64,000 bases of DNA from positions 138,016,897 to 138,080,896 of the forward strand of contig NC_081407.1 of assembly GCF_030272615.1 (NCBI RefSeq). Direction: 5' to 3'. The notes beneath the pieces were generated by a model. That model was not told where the DNA came from. It did no database searches and saw only the letters and a list, made by a program, of their open reading frames with translations. This stretch comes from Cryptomeria japonica (lineage: Eukaryota; Streptophyta; Pinopsida; Cupressales; Cupressaceae). The stretch's first letter is position 1. Each line of letters begins with the position of its first letter. The translations under genes were made by a program, and so were the position numbers. Positions 47,315 through 60,466 of this stretch are shown piece after piece.

Positions 47315-49366
47315 AACACTAACCATCTAACCCTCTAACTGTGTTTTGGAGTGCTTTCAAGTTGATTTTGCAGGCCAAAAACCCAAAAACAGGGTCGTGC
47401 AGGGTATTCTGGAGACTTCTGCGCCTGTGTAAGACAACTTGCGCCTGTGTCAGACATTTTGCGCTTGTGTAGGGGACATTCTGCGCTTGTGTCAGACATT
47501 CTGCGCTTGTGTCATGACTTCTGCGCCTGTGTAAAGTCCAGAACAGAGGTAAAAAATGCAGTGTTTACTTGAAATTTGTTGTGTTTTTGCATTCTGTTTT
47601 CTGTGCTTTGGATTTTGGTACTAATTATCTGTGCAGAACCTTGGCATACGCATGGCAAAGACAATAAATCAAACTACTAACACGCTTTGTGCAGATTCGA
47701 AAGTCAAAGAATAAGCGTATCAAACTCCTAACTTGGGTTTTTGCAGGTTGCCTTGGAGAAACAATCAAACTTTGTGTTTGCATTTAATTTTTAGGCACCT
47801 AGTGGTTTCTAAATAGGTTGGAATGAACATTTGTTTGCTTTGATTGTTGAGTATGACATTGGAGTAGGAGAGTATGCTCTCATCCTTCTTAGGGTGATCA
47901 GAAATCCAGATCTTCGATACCATGCTTGTATTGTTGATTGTCTGTCACATTTAGAGGGTCTGCCTTCCCGACCACTTTGCTTTTGCAATCAAGTGATAAT
48001 CGTGAGAAGGGGACGACCCAAAGTGAGTACGGCTAGAATTCCTTGGCATTCTAACTCACTATAAAAAAAATACCCGATGAGCGAAAGCTTTGAAGGAAGT
48101 GTTACGTGGGAATTGCAGTTACTTGGGAAGTGATGACCCTTGAACTCTTTCTCATATCAACATCTAAGTAGGGCCTCTTGGTCTAAATCGTGCTTGCGCG
48201 ACTACATTTGTTTGGTATCTTGATGGGCTTAATGTCTCAATCACGCTTGCGTGACATCAAGGAGTAATGCTTAATAGAAATCCTTACTAAACACCTTGTT
48301 TTTAGAGGCCAAAAACCCTTCTAGTTGCTTGAGAAGGACAAATTCGGATACTTGGAAGAGATACTAAGTTCGCCATGGGGAGATTTCCATGGGGACTGAT
48401 GCTTGGCTGCCCTGAGAAGTGAGTGTCGTGGAGGGGAGCCCGTGGGGTCAAGCATCTATGTATTCTCCTTGAATCCCATAATGAGTCTACCTCTCAAGTA
48501 CCTAATGTCTTTGCCTACCATAAGAAATGTGGAAATGAGCATGATTGTCTTGAGTCTAAGTTGAAATATCTTTGTATTCTTTGCTTGTCAAAAGTTGAAT
48601 TGTATCTCATTTCAAGAACAAGGCAAATTGATTCAACAAGGTTAAACATAAGAGCATTTCATCCAACAAAGTTCAATACACCTTCAAACATGGTTGTCAA
48701 ACATTGTTCAAAATTTTGTCTCAACATGCATGTCACTTACATTTAAGTTCATCCTAGGTTGCATTTTGCAAAGTTCATTGTCAAGTACCAAGGTTAGGTT
48801 TCACCTAAGTCATACTCCTTTCAATAAGGGTCATCCATTTGCATATGTCCTCTTGCATTGAAGTCATACCATTGTCATACATTGCATACCCTAGGTCTCT
48901 TCATTAAGTTTAGGTCATTATCATATCATATTAGAGTCATTTGCATAGTAATTGTCCCTTTGCATATAGTGTCAAAACTAGGTTTTGTCATACTTGAGTA
49001 ATCCAAATCTTTGATAAACCCTAAGTCATTGTTAAGAAGTCTAGACCTTATCAAGTCTTTTGTCCTTTTGTCATCAATATCATTTGGTCAAACCTAGCTT
49101 AGTATCCAAGCATATAGGGGAGACTTTGTCATTTTGTCCTTTGTCACTTGGTCCTTTTGTCCTTTGAGGTCTAGACATCATTTCAATTTCCTAAGGGTCT
49201 CTTTTAGATTTGCATTCCAAAAAGTTTGTCAAAATCTTGAAAAACAACCAAAAACATAGGTTGCATTCTTGCCATAGATTGCATTCTCATTTATTTGGTT
49301 CGCATTTAGTTGCATATCATACATTATCCTTGAAAAATTCCAAAAATATTGCATTTGCATAGTGAC
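47315..49366. other. Long leader of element C, with TGCGCYTGTGT repeats at 47405-47535
   Basis: Six copies of TGCGCCTGTGT/TGCGCTTGTGT lie about 20-25 bp apart at 47405-47535. The rest is non-coding; frames such as 47831-48064 have no recognisable domain. Confidence 0.65.
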
Positions 49367-52189
49367 ATGTCTATTGAAACAAGGTTCCAAGCACCAATGA
49401 TGCAACAAAGTTTGACATATCAACCGACAATGCAATCGCAATTACATCCAACCCAACAACAAAGCAACATTGGTCAAACTTATCATGATGATGTAAATGT
49501 CCAAATACAAAAACTAGAGGAGAAACTAGCTCAAGAAAATGAGATATTGGAACAAAGATTGAAAAACATTCAAAAGAATAGATCACAAATGTCCAAAATG
49601 TTTTGAAAACTTCCAGGTCAAAATCCAAATATTGAGCCAATTGATGTCAAATCTCTTCTTGAACGATCAGACATACCAGCTCTCCTCTCCCAAATAGAGA
49701 TGATGAAACAATTTCAAGAAAAGAGACAACATCAATTTCAACATTATGTGCCTCCACAACAAGAACAAGAAGGTGTTTACTATCAATCAGATTTTCAACC
49801 AATACAACCAATGGTTCAACCAATTGTTCAACATATACAACCCACACAACCAATGGTTCAATTTCAACAATATGTCCAACCAACTATACAATGTCAACAA
49901 ATAGTTCAACCAATGGTGGAATATCAACAAGTTCAATCAACATATCAATGTCAACAACTCCAACCAAACATTCAAAAACAAAGGTTGCAGCACACACCAA
50001 CCCATGTCTCAAGCATGTCGGAACAATTGAATCAAGTCCAATATCAAAACATGACATCAAACCAAGACCAAATTCTTGCCAAACAAGTTCAAATTCCAGA
50101 TACAACTATGCCAAAACCTCAAAAGAAAGGTGGCTTTATTGCAATGATCTTAAGGAAACGACCAAGTGATTTCTTTGAGGAAGATCAAAATAATACAATT
50201 ATGTCTAGCAATGCCTCATCCCCTTGCAAACAAATTGACTCTCCAGTGGCATATATCCCTACACCTTTAGAAGTTTCACAGGAACCTTCCATATTGTCCT
50301 CATCAAACAATACCCCCAAGGATGCAATTACCCAAGAGCTATCCATAATTGATTGCCACGATAATCCAATTCATGATGCACATCCTTGTCATGTTTCAGA
50401 AATACAAGACCCAATGCCACCATGCACTTTATTGCCATTACCTATTTTAGAGGACCCCATTCGAAGTCACTCTTCCTCATGTTCAAGCATTGATTCCTTG
50501 CCAAAATCTATCACAAATGTTCAAAGTGCATCCCCTTCATGCCAAATCATTGATCCCTTGTCAGAATCCCCTATGCATATCCAAAGCCCAACCCCATGTC
50601 AAGGGGATAATTTAGAGCATGAAGAAATGTGTCTTAAAACAAATCAAGATCAAGATCCTGAAACCTTATCATCCCATCCAATTGTTGACCAGGACTCCAT
50701 GTTCCCAGACACTCATGATGATTCCCCTATTCTTGTCCATCCTATCCAAAGTCCTATTGACACTCCATTCCTTGAGCAAGATCAAGATATCCTAGTCCAT
50801 CCAATCCCAAATGATCCCCTTCCATTTCATGAAAAAAATGTCCTTTCAAATCCCATTGACATTCCAAATATCCCTTCCATCCTTTCCGATGATCCCATTG
50901 AAAGTCAAGAGCAAAGCACCTTTAAAGAGGATTCCAATGAGCGTCCTCCTTGTCAAGATCAAATTATTCCTTCAAATCCTCCACAAGATCCTTTTGTTCC
51001 TCCATCTCCTTGTCTTAATACTCCATATACACTCCAAGATCCCATTTCTTTTAATGATCCCATTATTCCTCCCATTCTATCTCTTGAAGAGCCTGTCATT
51101 GAACCATGTCCACCTCATGATCCTAATCCCCCTCATGATTCTAACATGTCAGTGCAAGATGTTCATGAACCCTCGACATGCATAATGGGTTCTTCCACTT
51201 TGGTGCAATCCGATCCACTTCAAGATCTCATTATTTCTCTCATGTCATATCCACCTCATAATGGACTTGCATCTTCGTCCCAAAGAAAAGAGTCTCCTAC
51301 AAGTCAAGATATTCATAAAGGCAAAGGAGTAGACCTCCATGAGCAAGAACCCCTTCATATCAAAGAATATACTAATGGTCATGGCTACAGAGCTCACACT
51401 CAAGGCGTTGGTATCCCTTCAAAGTCAAAATCCAAATGTCCACCTTCCCCATCATCCCTTCCATCCATTCTAGGTCCCTATATCCCTCCATCTCCTATGC
51501 AACATCAGCAAAGGCACACATCCTTGAGTAAATTCCATCCATACAAAAGAAATCCATTTCATTCATATCCATCCATGCATTCCTTTCCCCCTCCAAGCAA
51601 TTTGGATGCCAAGTATAAGCATCATAAGTCTAAAAATCCACATGTATTCAAGGATCAACATGTCCAATATAATCGACATGTCAAAACAAAGAACAATGTG
51701 ATCTATAAAGAAAAAGAAATATCCAAAAGGCCACAAAGGCCCACTGAGCAAAATAAAGAAAAGTCAAAATATATATGGGTTCCTAAATCCCTTGTGCAAG
51801 CAATGCACTCCAAGGAACCACAAAAGCATGAAAAATCAAAAACCATGTGGATCCCTAAGCGGCTCCTTAAAGCACAAAATCCTAAAGAAACATCCAACTT
51901 GGCATCCAAAGTTGCTATTCCTCCATCCAACCCTCTCAAATTTGTTCCTCCATCACCTCCTTCTTCCATTTTGGGCCCTTATGTCCCAAAATCCCAAGCT
52001 ATTCCTCCATCCAAATCTCACAATCTGAAATACATCTTTCCTCCATCAGTCCATCACCCCTCAAGGTGTGTGCCAATGTCGATCTTGCCTTCATTTCCAT
52101 CCACTGAAGCCCAATTCTTCCAATACCCTACCTATTATCCAATGCATATTTTCCATCCTTCCATCCCTTTGATCCAATCCTTTGCATAA
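49367..52189 (+). pseudogene. Element C Q/P-rich protein, about 940 codons, one internal TGA
   Basis: One frame runs from the ATG at 49367 to the stop at 52189, broken only by TGA at 49604-49606; the part after it is open for over 850 codons. The N-terminus has a predicted helix/coiled coil (QIQKLEEKLAQENEILEQRL) before the TGA and a short helical stretch after it. Then come a Gln-rich block (VQPIVQHIQPTQPMVQ), a long acidic Pro/Ser/Asp region, and a basic C-terminal third with two related motifs (YIWVPKSLVQA, MWIPKRLLKA) and two SILGPY[IV]P motifs. It looks disordered. I do not recognise the family. Its position fits a Gag-like or gag-derived protein of a non-autonomous element. Confidence 0.65.
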
Positions 52190-53109
52190 ATCCTTGCCTT
52201 AGTTTCATCTTATTTTCCATGTCCTCATCCTACCAACGTCTTTGAGCATACTTTCAAAGGTCATGGTCCATTTATTTCAAGGCTACTATCCAAAAAAGAC
52301 GCTTGAGTCCTTCTTCTATCCCCTATCATGTGTCCATCTTCTATTGAAAAAGTCAAAATACAAAAAAAAAAATTGAAAAAAAAGACAAAAGAAAACAAGT
52401 AAAGCAAAAATAATTCATCCACTGGTGAAAACCTGGCAAACAGGCGTCATGCGTAATCTATGAACTTCTTGCACACCACACTTGGGGGCAGGTTTTTATC
52501 ATATCATATCCTTTTGTCCTTCATTGTTTCATTATCCTATCGAACCCCTGTCACTACCCGTCATATCCTATTGTCCCTCATATCCATTTCCTCTTTCCAC
52601 CTTTGATCTTGACAAGGCTGAGGATCATCATGAGCATCATGCATCTTGTTTGCAGCTTTTAGTCTATCATAGCTTTTGGTCATTTGCCCATTTGCTTATT
52701 TCAACCTTTCATCCATATTCCTTGGCTTATTGCAACTTTCTGCCACTGTCCCTTAGCCAATCCCGACCTTCAATCCATGTCCCTTATCCATTCTTGGTCT
52801 TGCTTATCCTATCCATATCTTATCACTATCCATACACTCTTTTTCATTCCTTGATCTTGATTTGACATAAGGACGCAAAATTTAAACATGGTTTCAAACA
52901 CCTCTTGACATGTCCCTCATGCCATGTTCTTGCTTTACATTGTCATATCCAGTCTCTTGTCCCATCACGCCATAGCCCTTGGAAATTGCATCCGTATTGT
53001 CTCCATGATAAAAGGCCTTTGTCTTCCCTCTATCCACCATCATTTCAGCAAGCCTATTTATTCACCTGTCATATTCCTTGCCTTGCTAGACACTGGAGGC
53101 AAAGTCATT

Positions 53110-53300
53110 AAAAACTAAATACAATCATAAAAATTCAAAAATGTCCTGAAAAAAGATCATAAAAATTGAAAAATGTCCTGAAATAATCCAAAAAAATCAT
53201 ATAATGTCCTGAAAAAAAAAATCTCTAAAAAAAAAAATTGAAAAATGTCTTGAAAAAAATCCCTAAAAAGTCATATAAAGTCCTGAAAAAATGAACACAA
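53110..53300. repeat. A-rich tandem repeat in element C
   Basis: Units of 'attgaaaaatgtcctgaaa' with A-tract spacers, five to six imperfect copies. Confidence 0.75.
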
Positions 53301-54707
53301 AAAAAATTTCAAAACATTAAAATCCAAAAAAACACGCATTTTGCAATAAAGGATCCCTTTTTGTGCATAAGACAAATCACTGAGCATCCCTCCAACGACA
53401 CGCAATTAAACACTGTGCTTTAATGAAATCATGCTTAAACAGATGAACCTTTTCACTCAAATCAGACATTCAAACTGATCAACATTGTCAAATCAATCAA
53501 CCTCAACATCGTTCGTCCTTGGCACACTATCATGAGTCTTATACAGGGTGTGGTATACTCGAAACCAGACTGCGTCCTGTCTTAGACGGGGTACCACATG
53601 TCCTGAAACCAGACAGCATGATCGTCCTATCAGCACGTTCAACTTTTGACAACGAAGATCAAGGTGTTTGTTTGATTTCTTGGAATTTGTGCATCTTATC
53701 TTTCTATTGATTTATCTTCGATCATGCTCCTATGTTGCTCAATGATGTCACTGAGTGATTTAGAGTGACCGGGATGGCTCATGGTCTTTTTCTTTTTTGA
53801 TTGTGATTGTCGTTTGTCTGTGATGTGTCTGTCTTTTGCAAAAAGGGTTGCAGTTCAGCTCTGGCCTTCAATGCCATGATGCTACGCATCCATTTTGCTA
53901 CATAAAAATAAAGGTTCTCACCTACAAAGTGCATTACTGAAAGCAAGTTTTTCTTCATCTCTAACTCTCCCCTGTCTCATTTCTTCTTACTAACATTTCT
54001 TCCATCAGTCCGGATAGTCAGTTCGGTCTAGTGCTCCGATATCCAAACACATATGCTGCATCCTGCATCCATTTGGTTAGTACATTTGCATTACATTTGC
54101 ACCACATCAAGCATTTTATCCATTTCATTTCATAAATACATCAAAAATACATAAAAATACATCCATACATGTTCATAAACAATACATAAGTCATCCATAC
54201 ATAGCAAAATAACTACAAATCATAACACATTGCATCCCATCATATCGATGCATATCATATCATATGTCAAAATAATATCGGAGTACAAAATTGGACTATC
54301 TGTCCTAAGTATGGCCCGCAGGCTGACTATATAATATCACACTACATAATGTCCACTGTCTGTCATAAGGAGCATGTGCCTCTGTCACTGGGTTCTCCCT
54401 CTATCCTCCTCATCCCTACCATGTCTCAAGTCCTACTAATATATCTCTGTCCGTGCTTCTGAGTCTATGTCGTAACATGAAGCAGTCAGGTCGGTTCTCC
54501 CGCGTGATCAATGGATACTATCAACTCTGCATCACAATTGGGGCACATTTTGTCAGTTTTAGGGTTTGCTCCTACGAGTTGCATTTCCTCATTTTCATGT
54601 CCACCTCAGGGTGTTTTTCATCTATTCTGACCTATCCTACCCTTATCCCCCCTTTTCGGATCATTTGCGTGTTGTTTTGGACCAAAATTGAGTTCCCAAT
54701 GCACAAC

Positions 54708-54862
54708 TGCGCTTGTGTCAAGGAACCTGCGCTTGTGTCATGTAACCTACGCTTGTGTCATGTAACCTATGCTTGTGTACCCTTACACAAGCACAGAAGA
54801 CCTCACACAAGTGCAGAAGACCTTACACAAGCGCAGAAGACCCTACACAAGCGCAGAAGTCA
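54708..54862. repeat. Clustered inverted repeats (TGCGCTTGTGT / ACACAAGCGCA) in element C
   Basis: Four direct copies of [CT]GCGCTTGTGT-like cores are followed at once by four copies of the reverse complement ACACAAGCGCAGA. The pairs nest and would fold into a long hairpin. The same forward core makes the leader array at 47405-47535. Confidence 0.88.
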
Positions 54863-55375
54863 GTTTCTGCATCCCCTGTGGGCCCCGCAATGTCCCGCAA
54901 GCAAGTCAAATTCATGAAATTGAAAACATGGGTTTTTGAGATACATATTGCTGCTCCCACATCATCCGATCATTTGTACGTGCATACACATTCTCCAAGT
55001 TGATCTACCATTTGAATGTTCGCCATCTCTCTGCAAGTGTCCTTTTCCAGAGCAACAAACCCTCTTCTTGGGCTAGTGCAAATGAACAATTTTCACTCTC
55101 TTGGTCCCATTTATAGATCTTTGTCAGTGCATAGATGGATGTGTGTCCTCTCCATCTTATGTTGGTCGTGGTCTTGTGCACCTTACATTGCTTGTCCTTC
55201 ATGCATCCGATATCCGATTGTCAGTCCGTTCGATCCTATCATTTTTATCGATCAATTGGCTTCTTTTTTTGCATGTTTCCGGCCAATTCCTCGAGGGGGC
55301 ATGCATATGTCATTATTATTGTATGGGGCATTTTTATTATTGTTCTTTGAAACAACGCTTAAAATCGCATTGTCT

Positions 55376-55390
55376 CAAAGAGGGGCAAAA
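55376..55390 (+). promoter_or_regulatory. Polypurine tract of element C
   Basis: CAAAGAGGGGCAAAA directly before the 3' LTR. Confidence 0.9.
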
Positions 55391-56640
55391 TGTAGACACC
55401 TAAAAATGGTCAACGCTTGCAGGGTCATACTTTAACATTTGCGCATTGCCTCATTTTAGGTTTTTGCATCGCATTAACATTTCTCCTATGTCACGCACTT
55501 GGTTTTTATCATTTGCAAGTATCAAGTCATTCTTCTATCATCTCGCCTTCGAATTTGGTCTTGTCGACAACAACCTTCAGTCATGATTTTGGTCGATCTT
55601 TGTCCTTGTCAATCTTGTCATATTGCGATCGATTCGTCATCGATCCTTGTCCTTTCCAATCATGTCAATTTGGTCAATTTGTCATTAATTTTTGTCAACC
55701 AATCTCAATCAAATCATTTATCAACACTGGTCATTTATCAATCCAAAATCAAATCATGATCGAATCAATTATCTTTCATCAAGACCTAATTCATCTTCTA
55801 GGGTTTCGTGATTTAATCATTTAACCTGGTTTGTCATTTCCCTCTTTAGGATTAATAAATTATTTATTTATCCTAAGTCTTCTTGTCACAATTAAATGTT
55901 TATTTAATTGGCTAATTATTCCTCTTTGTGAATTAATTAATAAATGACAAATTATTAATTAATTTACCTAATTTCTAATTTCATTATTTCCTCATTTCCT
56001 AATTTCTTAATTTTCTAATTCTTAATTTCAATTTCCTCCTATTTCTCTCCAAAATTCATGGAAATGACATGTCAATTTGTCATAAATTTGTCATAATTGA
56101 CAATCAATTAATTTTGACATAGAAGTTGTCATAATTTGTCATAAATTATCAATCAACAAATTTTGCATAGAAAGTGCATAATTTGTCATAAATTTGTCAT
56201 AATTGACATAATTGATTTACAATTTCCATTTGAATTGCATCATGCTAATCTTGTCATCTCTCCAACTCTTCTATAAATTGGATGAATTTCTTCAATCAAA
56301 GCCCTTGATTCTTGATTCCGAATTTTTGCGAATCCTTAATCAGACTATTGAATTTACACTTCGAGTATTCTTGTGTCAAAGTCAATCTTGCTTTCACAAT
56401 TAGGTGTATGCACTTGAAGGTGAGATCCACAAAAAACCTATTTGGAGAAGAAAGAAGAACAATGGAGCCGCATGAAGGAGCATTCAAATCATCATCTGGT
56501 TTGCACAATCATTAGTTTTGTATGCTTTGTTTTCATGTCTCTATTAAATGTGTCTTAGGATTAGATCATTGCAATGAATGCACTTGTGATTGATGATTAT
56601 GTTTATTTTGCTTGTGATGATTCCTATTTCCTATGCTACA
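55391..56640 (+). repeat. 3' LTR of element C
   Basis: 1250 bp, the same length as the 5' LTR, about 99% identical by hand count. The frames seen in it (for example 55417-55824) are duplicates of frames in the 5' LTR and are not genes. Confidence 0.97.
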
Positions 56641-59600
56641 CAATTCATGGATGCAACCACATACTCTGCTTCTGTTGTAGACTGAGAAATAGAACTATGT
56701 TTATTATTGGTCCAAGATACTAGTCTTTCTCCTAGAAATAATGCACCACCGGTTGTGCTTTTTCGGTCATCTACATGTCCTTCCTAATCAACATCAGTGA
56801 ATACCTGCAAAGAGAAGTTTCCTTTGTATGGATACCATAATCCATAATCAATAGTCCCTCTAAGATAACTGAAGATTCTCTTCACCACCATCATGTGAGT
56901 CTCTTTAGGACTCTTCTGAAATCTTGCTACAATACGAACTGCATGAGCAATATCCTATCTGCTACGAACAACATAATGTAATTTACCAATCATAGATATG
57001 TACTCTGTTTCATCCACTAGATCTAAATCATCTTCTTTAGATAATCTACAATCTATAACCATAGGAGTTCCAACCAGTTTAGAGTTTTCCATCCCAAAGG
57101 TTTTCAATTCCTCCTTCACATACTTGGACTGACTAATAAAGATACTGCCTTTCATCTGTTGTACCTGCAAACAAATGAAAAAATTAATCTTGCTTATTAG
57201 AGACTTTTCAAACTATTTCTTCATTTCTTCTACAAAATTTAGACTCATGTCATCATTTCCTCCAAATATGATATCATCAACAAATACTTTTGCAATTAAT
57301 ATCTTGTCTCCTTTAGTCTTCAAGTAGATATTGATGTCCTCACTTGTTCTCTAAAATCCAATCTTTATCAAATGTGCATGGAGTCTTTCAAACCATGTCC
57401 TTGGTGCTTGCTTTAATCCATACAAAGCTTTATGTAGTTTTCATACCATATCTTTGTCTTCAGTCAATGCAAACCCATTTGGTTGTTCAATAAACCTCTT
57501 CTTCAAGTATACCATTAAAAATGCATACTTTACATCCATTTGATAAACTTTGAATCCTTTAAATTATGCAAATGCAAGTAGCATCCTAACTCCTTCAAGT
57601 CTAGCAACCAGTGCAAAGGTTTCTCCATAATCTTTACCTTCTTCTTGTGCATACCCTTTGCAAACTAATCTAGCCTTGTTTCTAACCACTTCACCATTTT
57701 CATTTAGTTTTTTTCTGAACACCCACTTAGTACCAATCACATTTTTATCTGATGGTTGGGGAATAAGTGACCAAGTGTTGTTCTTCTCAATTTGACCAAG
57801 CTCTTCCTCCATAGCCTTTATCCATTCATCATCCTTGAGAACTTCTCTTACAATCTTCAGTACAACTGTGGAAATCAAACAAGCACTTTCTCTGATTTTT
57901 CTTCTTGTCTCCAATTATCTGATCTGTAGAGCGATTCAACTTTACATATCTAGGTATAACTGGTTCTAGTATAGAAGTTTCTTCTTGTTCTTCTTCATCT
58001 TCTTCATCTTCTACCGGTTGAGCAGTATCTTCCACACTATTCTTCTCAACATCAATTTGAATCTTTGGTTCAATGATCACAATCTTTTGTTCATCAATTG
58101 CATCAGACTTTCTGGTATCATTAAATTTATCAAAGTATTCATCAACTTTCACATTAATACTTTCCACAATTTTCTTAGTTCTTTTGATGAAACACTTGAA
58201 TGGTTTGCTCTTGGTTGAGTAACCAAGGAATGTTCCTTCATCACTCTTAGGATCAAATTTACCAGTATAATCATATCTCTTTACGTAACACCTACTACAA
58301 AATATTTTGAAATAACTGACATTAGGAGTATGACCATGCCATAATTCATAGGGTGTTTTATCATTACATTTTTTAACCAATACTTGGTTCATTGTGTAAA
58401 CTGCAGTGCTGACAACTTCTCTCAAAAACATCTTAGGTACATCTCCTTGTATCAACATTGTTCTAGCTGCCTCAACAATGGTCTGGTTCATCTTTTTTGC
58501 AATTCCATTCTATTGTGGTGTCCTTGGTGCAAACAACTGTCTCTTGATTCTATGCTCATCACAATATTTCACAAATTCTACAGATGTGAATTCTCCACCT
58601 CAATCAGATCTTAGGCACATAAGATTCTAACCGGTTTCTTTATCCACTAAGATTTGAATGCCTTAAACTTGTTGAAAGCTTCTGACTTCTCCTTCAAGAA
58701 TGTAATCCACATCATTCTTGAGCAATCATCAGTAAATATCATTAAATACTTGTCACCTTGAAAATGCTTATTCCTCATAGGACTGCATAAATCAGTGTGC
58801 GCCAAATCTAAAATATTCTCAGAAGAATATAATTTTCTATTAAAAGAAGAAGTAGTCATCTTACCCAACTAACATTCTTTACAAATCACATTATCTGGTT
58901 TCACTAATTGTGGCATACCTCTAACCATATTTGAACTACTGAGCTTAACCACATTATCAAAAATCACATGATAAAATCTTCTATGCCATAACCAACTATC
59001 TTCAACTTTAGCAACCAAACAACTATTAACATTAGTATTCAGATGGAATAAGTTACCTTTTGTCTGTTTACCAGTAGCAATCATTTCTCCTTTGCATCCT
59101 AAAATCCTGCACACTCCATTCTTAAACTCAAGATGATAACCTTTATCATTCAACTGACCAAAACTCAACAAGTTGTGCTTTAATCCTTCAACTCAATATA
59201 CATCATTAGCATTGCTTTTACCATTTAGAGAAATTGACCCTTTACCTTTTACCAAGCATGGTGAATTGCTTCCAAATCTAACTACTCCACCATCAAATTC
59301 TTCAAGGGAAATGAATTTGTTCTTGTCATCGGTCATGTGGTGTGAGCAACCACTATCAATAACCCACTCATCACTATTGTCAATATAAGATACTAAAGCC
59401 TTCTTATAAGAAAGATCTTCCTTAACAACTACAAAAACAATCTCCTCATTGTCTTCATCCTCAAATTTTTCATCGGTAACACCTTCATCAATTGCAACAT
59501 AGCATTGTTTCTTACCTTTTCCTTTATACCTTCTGAAATTTTCCTTTTGATCACTGTTAGGACAGTTTGCAGCAATATGTCCTATTTTGTTACAAGAGAA

Positions 59601-60452
59601 ACATTTTAGAGGAAGCTTGCCTTTGTACTTATTGGGGCCTCTAGGATGTCTCTTAGCCAGTAGAGCTTCAAATTCCATCAAGTTACTTTCATCATCCATT
59701 CCTTCACTACCACCACTATGATGACTTGACCTATACACATCCTTTCCTTTTCTCACTGTTGCATTAGATACAGATGCTTTAAAATCATATTCTTCCTTAG
59801 GAACACAATTATCAAAGCTATTTAACTCAAAAGCAGTAAGCTTACCTATCAAAGAATCAACAATATTTTTGTTTTTGCTAATTGACCTCAATTCCTAAAT
59901 AGTAGAAACTCTAATAGCATAAGAAAGTAGTAGGTTTATTAACATTGAAGTCACCATTGTATCTTCAACAATGGTTCCACCAACACTTTTGATTTCACCA
60001 ACAACCTCTTTTATCCTCTGTCCATACCGTGTGATGTTTTATCCTTCCATCATCTTCATGTCATCAAACATGCTTCTAAGACTCTCTTCCTTAGCTTTTT
60101 GTACATGCTCATCTCCACCATAAATTAACTTCAACTTCTCCCAGACTTCATAAGCTATTTCAAGACCATGAACATCAATGTACTCAGAATTAGAAAGTGT
60201 ACTTACAATGGCTTCCAACACTTGAATATTCTCCTACTGCTCCTTAATTTGATTTGGAGTTAGTGTACCAGTAGGAGTTATGTACTTATTTTCAACATGT
60301 ACCCAGAACTATGCCCCCATTCCTTTGATGTAGATCTTGATTCTGTCACTCTGTACTCTATAGTTGTCCTTTGTGAATTTAGGACCCTCCTTCTTCATCA
60401 TCTTCGGATCTTTGCCTCAAGCTGTTAAGCTTCTGCACAAAGAGGACCTAAT

Positions 60453-60464
60453 GCTATGATACCA
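60453..60464 (-). promoter_or_regulatory. Primer binding site of copia-B (initiator tRNA-Met, one mismatch)
   Basis: Minus strand TGGTATCATAGC, differing from the standard TGGTATCAGAGC by one base, two bases inside the 5' LTR. Confidence 0.88.
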
Positions 60465-60466
60465 AT

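Larger units (their letters stand above)
52190..55375. other. 3' region of element C, non-coding
   Basis: Holds an A-rich stretch with 'aaaaatgtcctgaaaaa' repeats (53110-53300), a short plus-strand frame 53519-53710 without recognisable domain, and the inverted repeat cluster at 54708-54862. No further gene is supported. Confidence 0.55.
46044..56640 (+). mobile_element. Young non-autonomous LTR retrotransposon C, Tat-like ends, nested in copia-B
   Basis: 10,597 bp on the plus strand: 5' LTR 46044-47293, primer site from 47299, leader with short repeats, one Q/P-rich reading frame (49367-52189), 3' region with an inverted repeat cluster, polypurine tract 55376-55390, 3' LTR 55391-56640. No protease, integrase, RT or RNase H motif is present. 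Its polypurine tract has the same AAAGAGGGGCAAAA core as gypsy element A, so it probably belongs to that gypsy branch as a large derivative without pol. Confidence 0.93.
45729..60401 (-). pseudogene. copia-B gag-pol polyprotein, split by element C and broken
   Basis: Begins at ATG 60401 (MMKKEGPKFTKDNY) and stays mostly in one frame. Gag has one knuckle CFSCNKIGHIAANC (about 59590). Protease shows VIDSGCSHHMT (59340). Integrase fragments show HTDLCSP and DDCSRMMW; the spacer segment is 57829-58491; RT has the VFVDDIIFGG motif near 57265. RNase H is cut by element C in the asparagine-cysteine step just before TQDIW: the EAEYV part lies at 56650-56690 and the CDNTSAINISKN part at 45864-46052. 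The rest ends at the TAA at 45729. Stops and shifts are scattered (for example 60039, 58868, 58640 and 57820). It is more decayed than copia-1. Confidence 0.85.

Noticed and set aside
49647-50105. Val/Leu-rich frames on the minus strand
   Set aside because: Reverse reading of the Gln-rich block of the element C protein.
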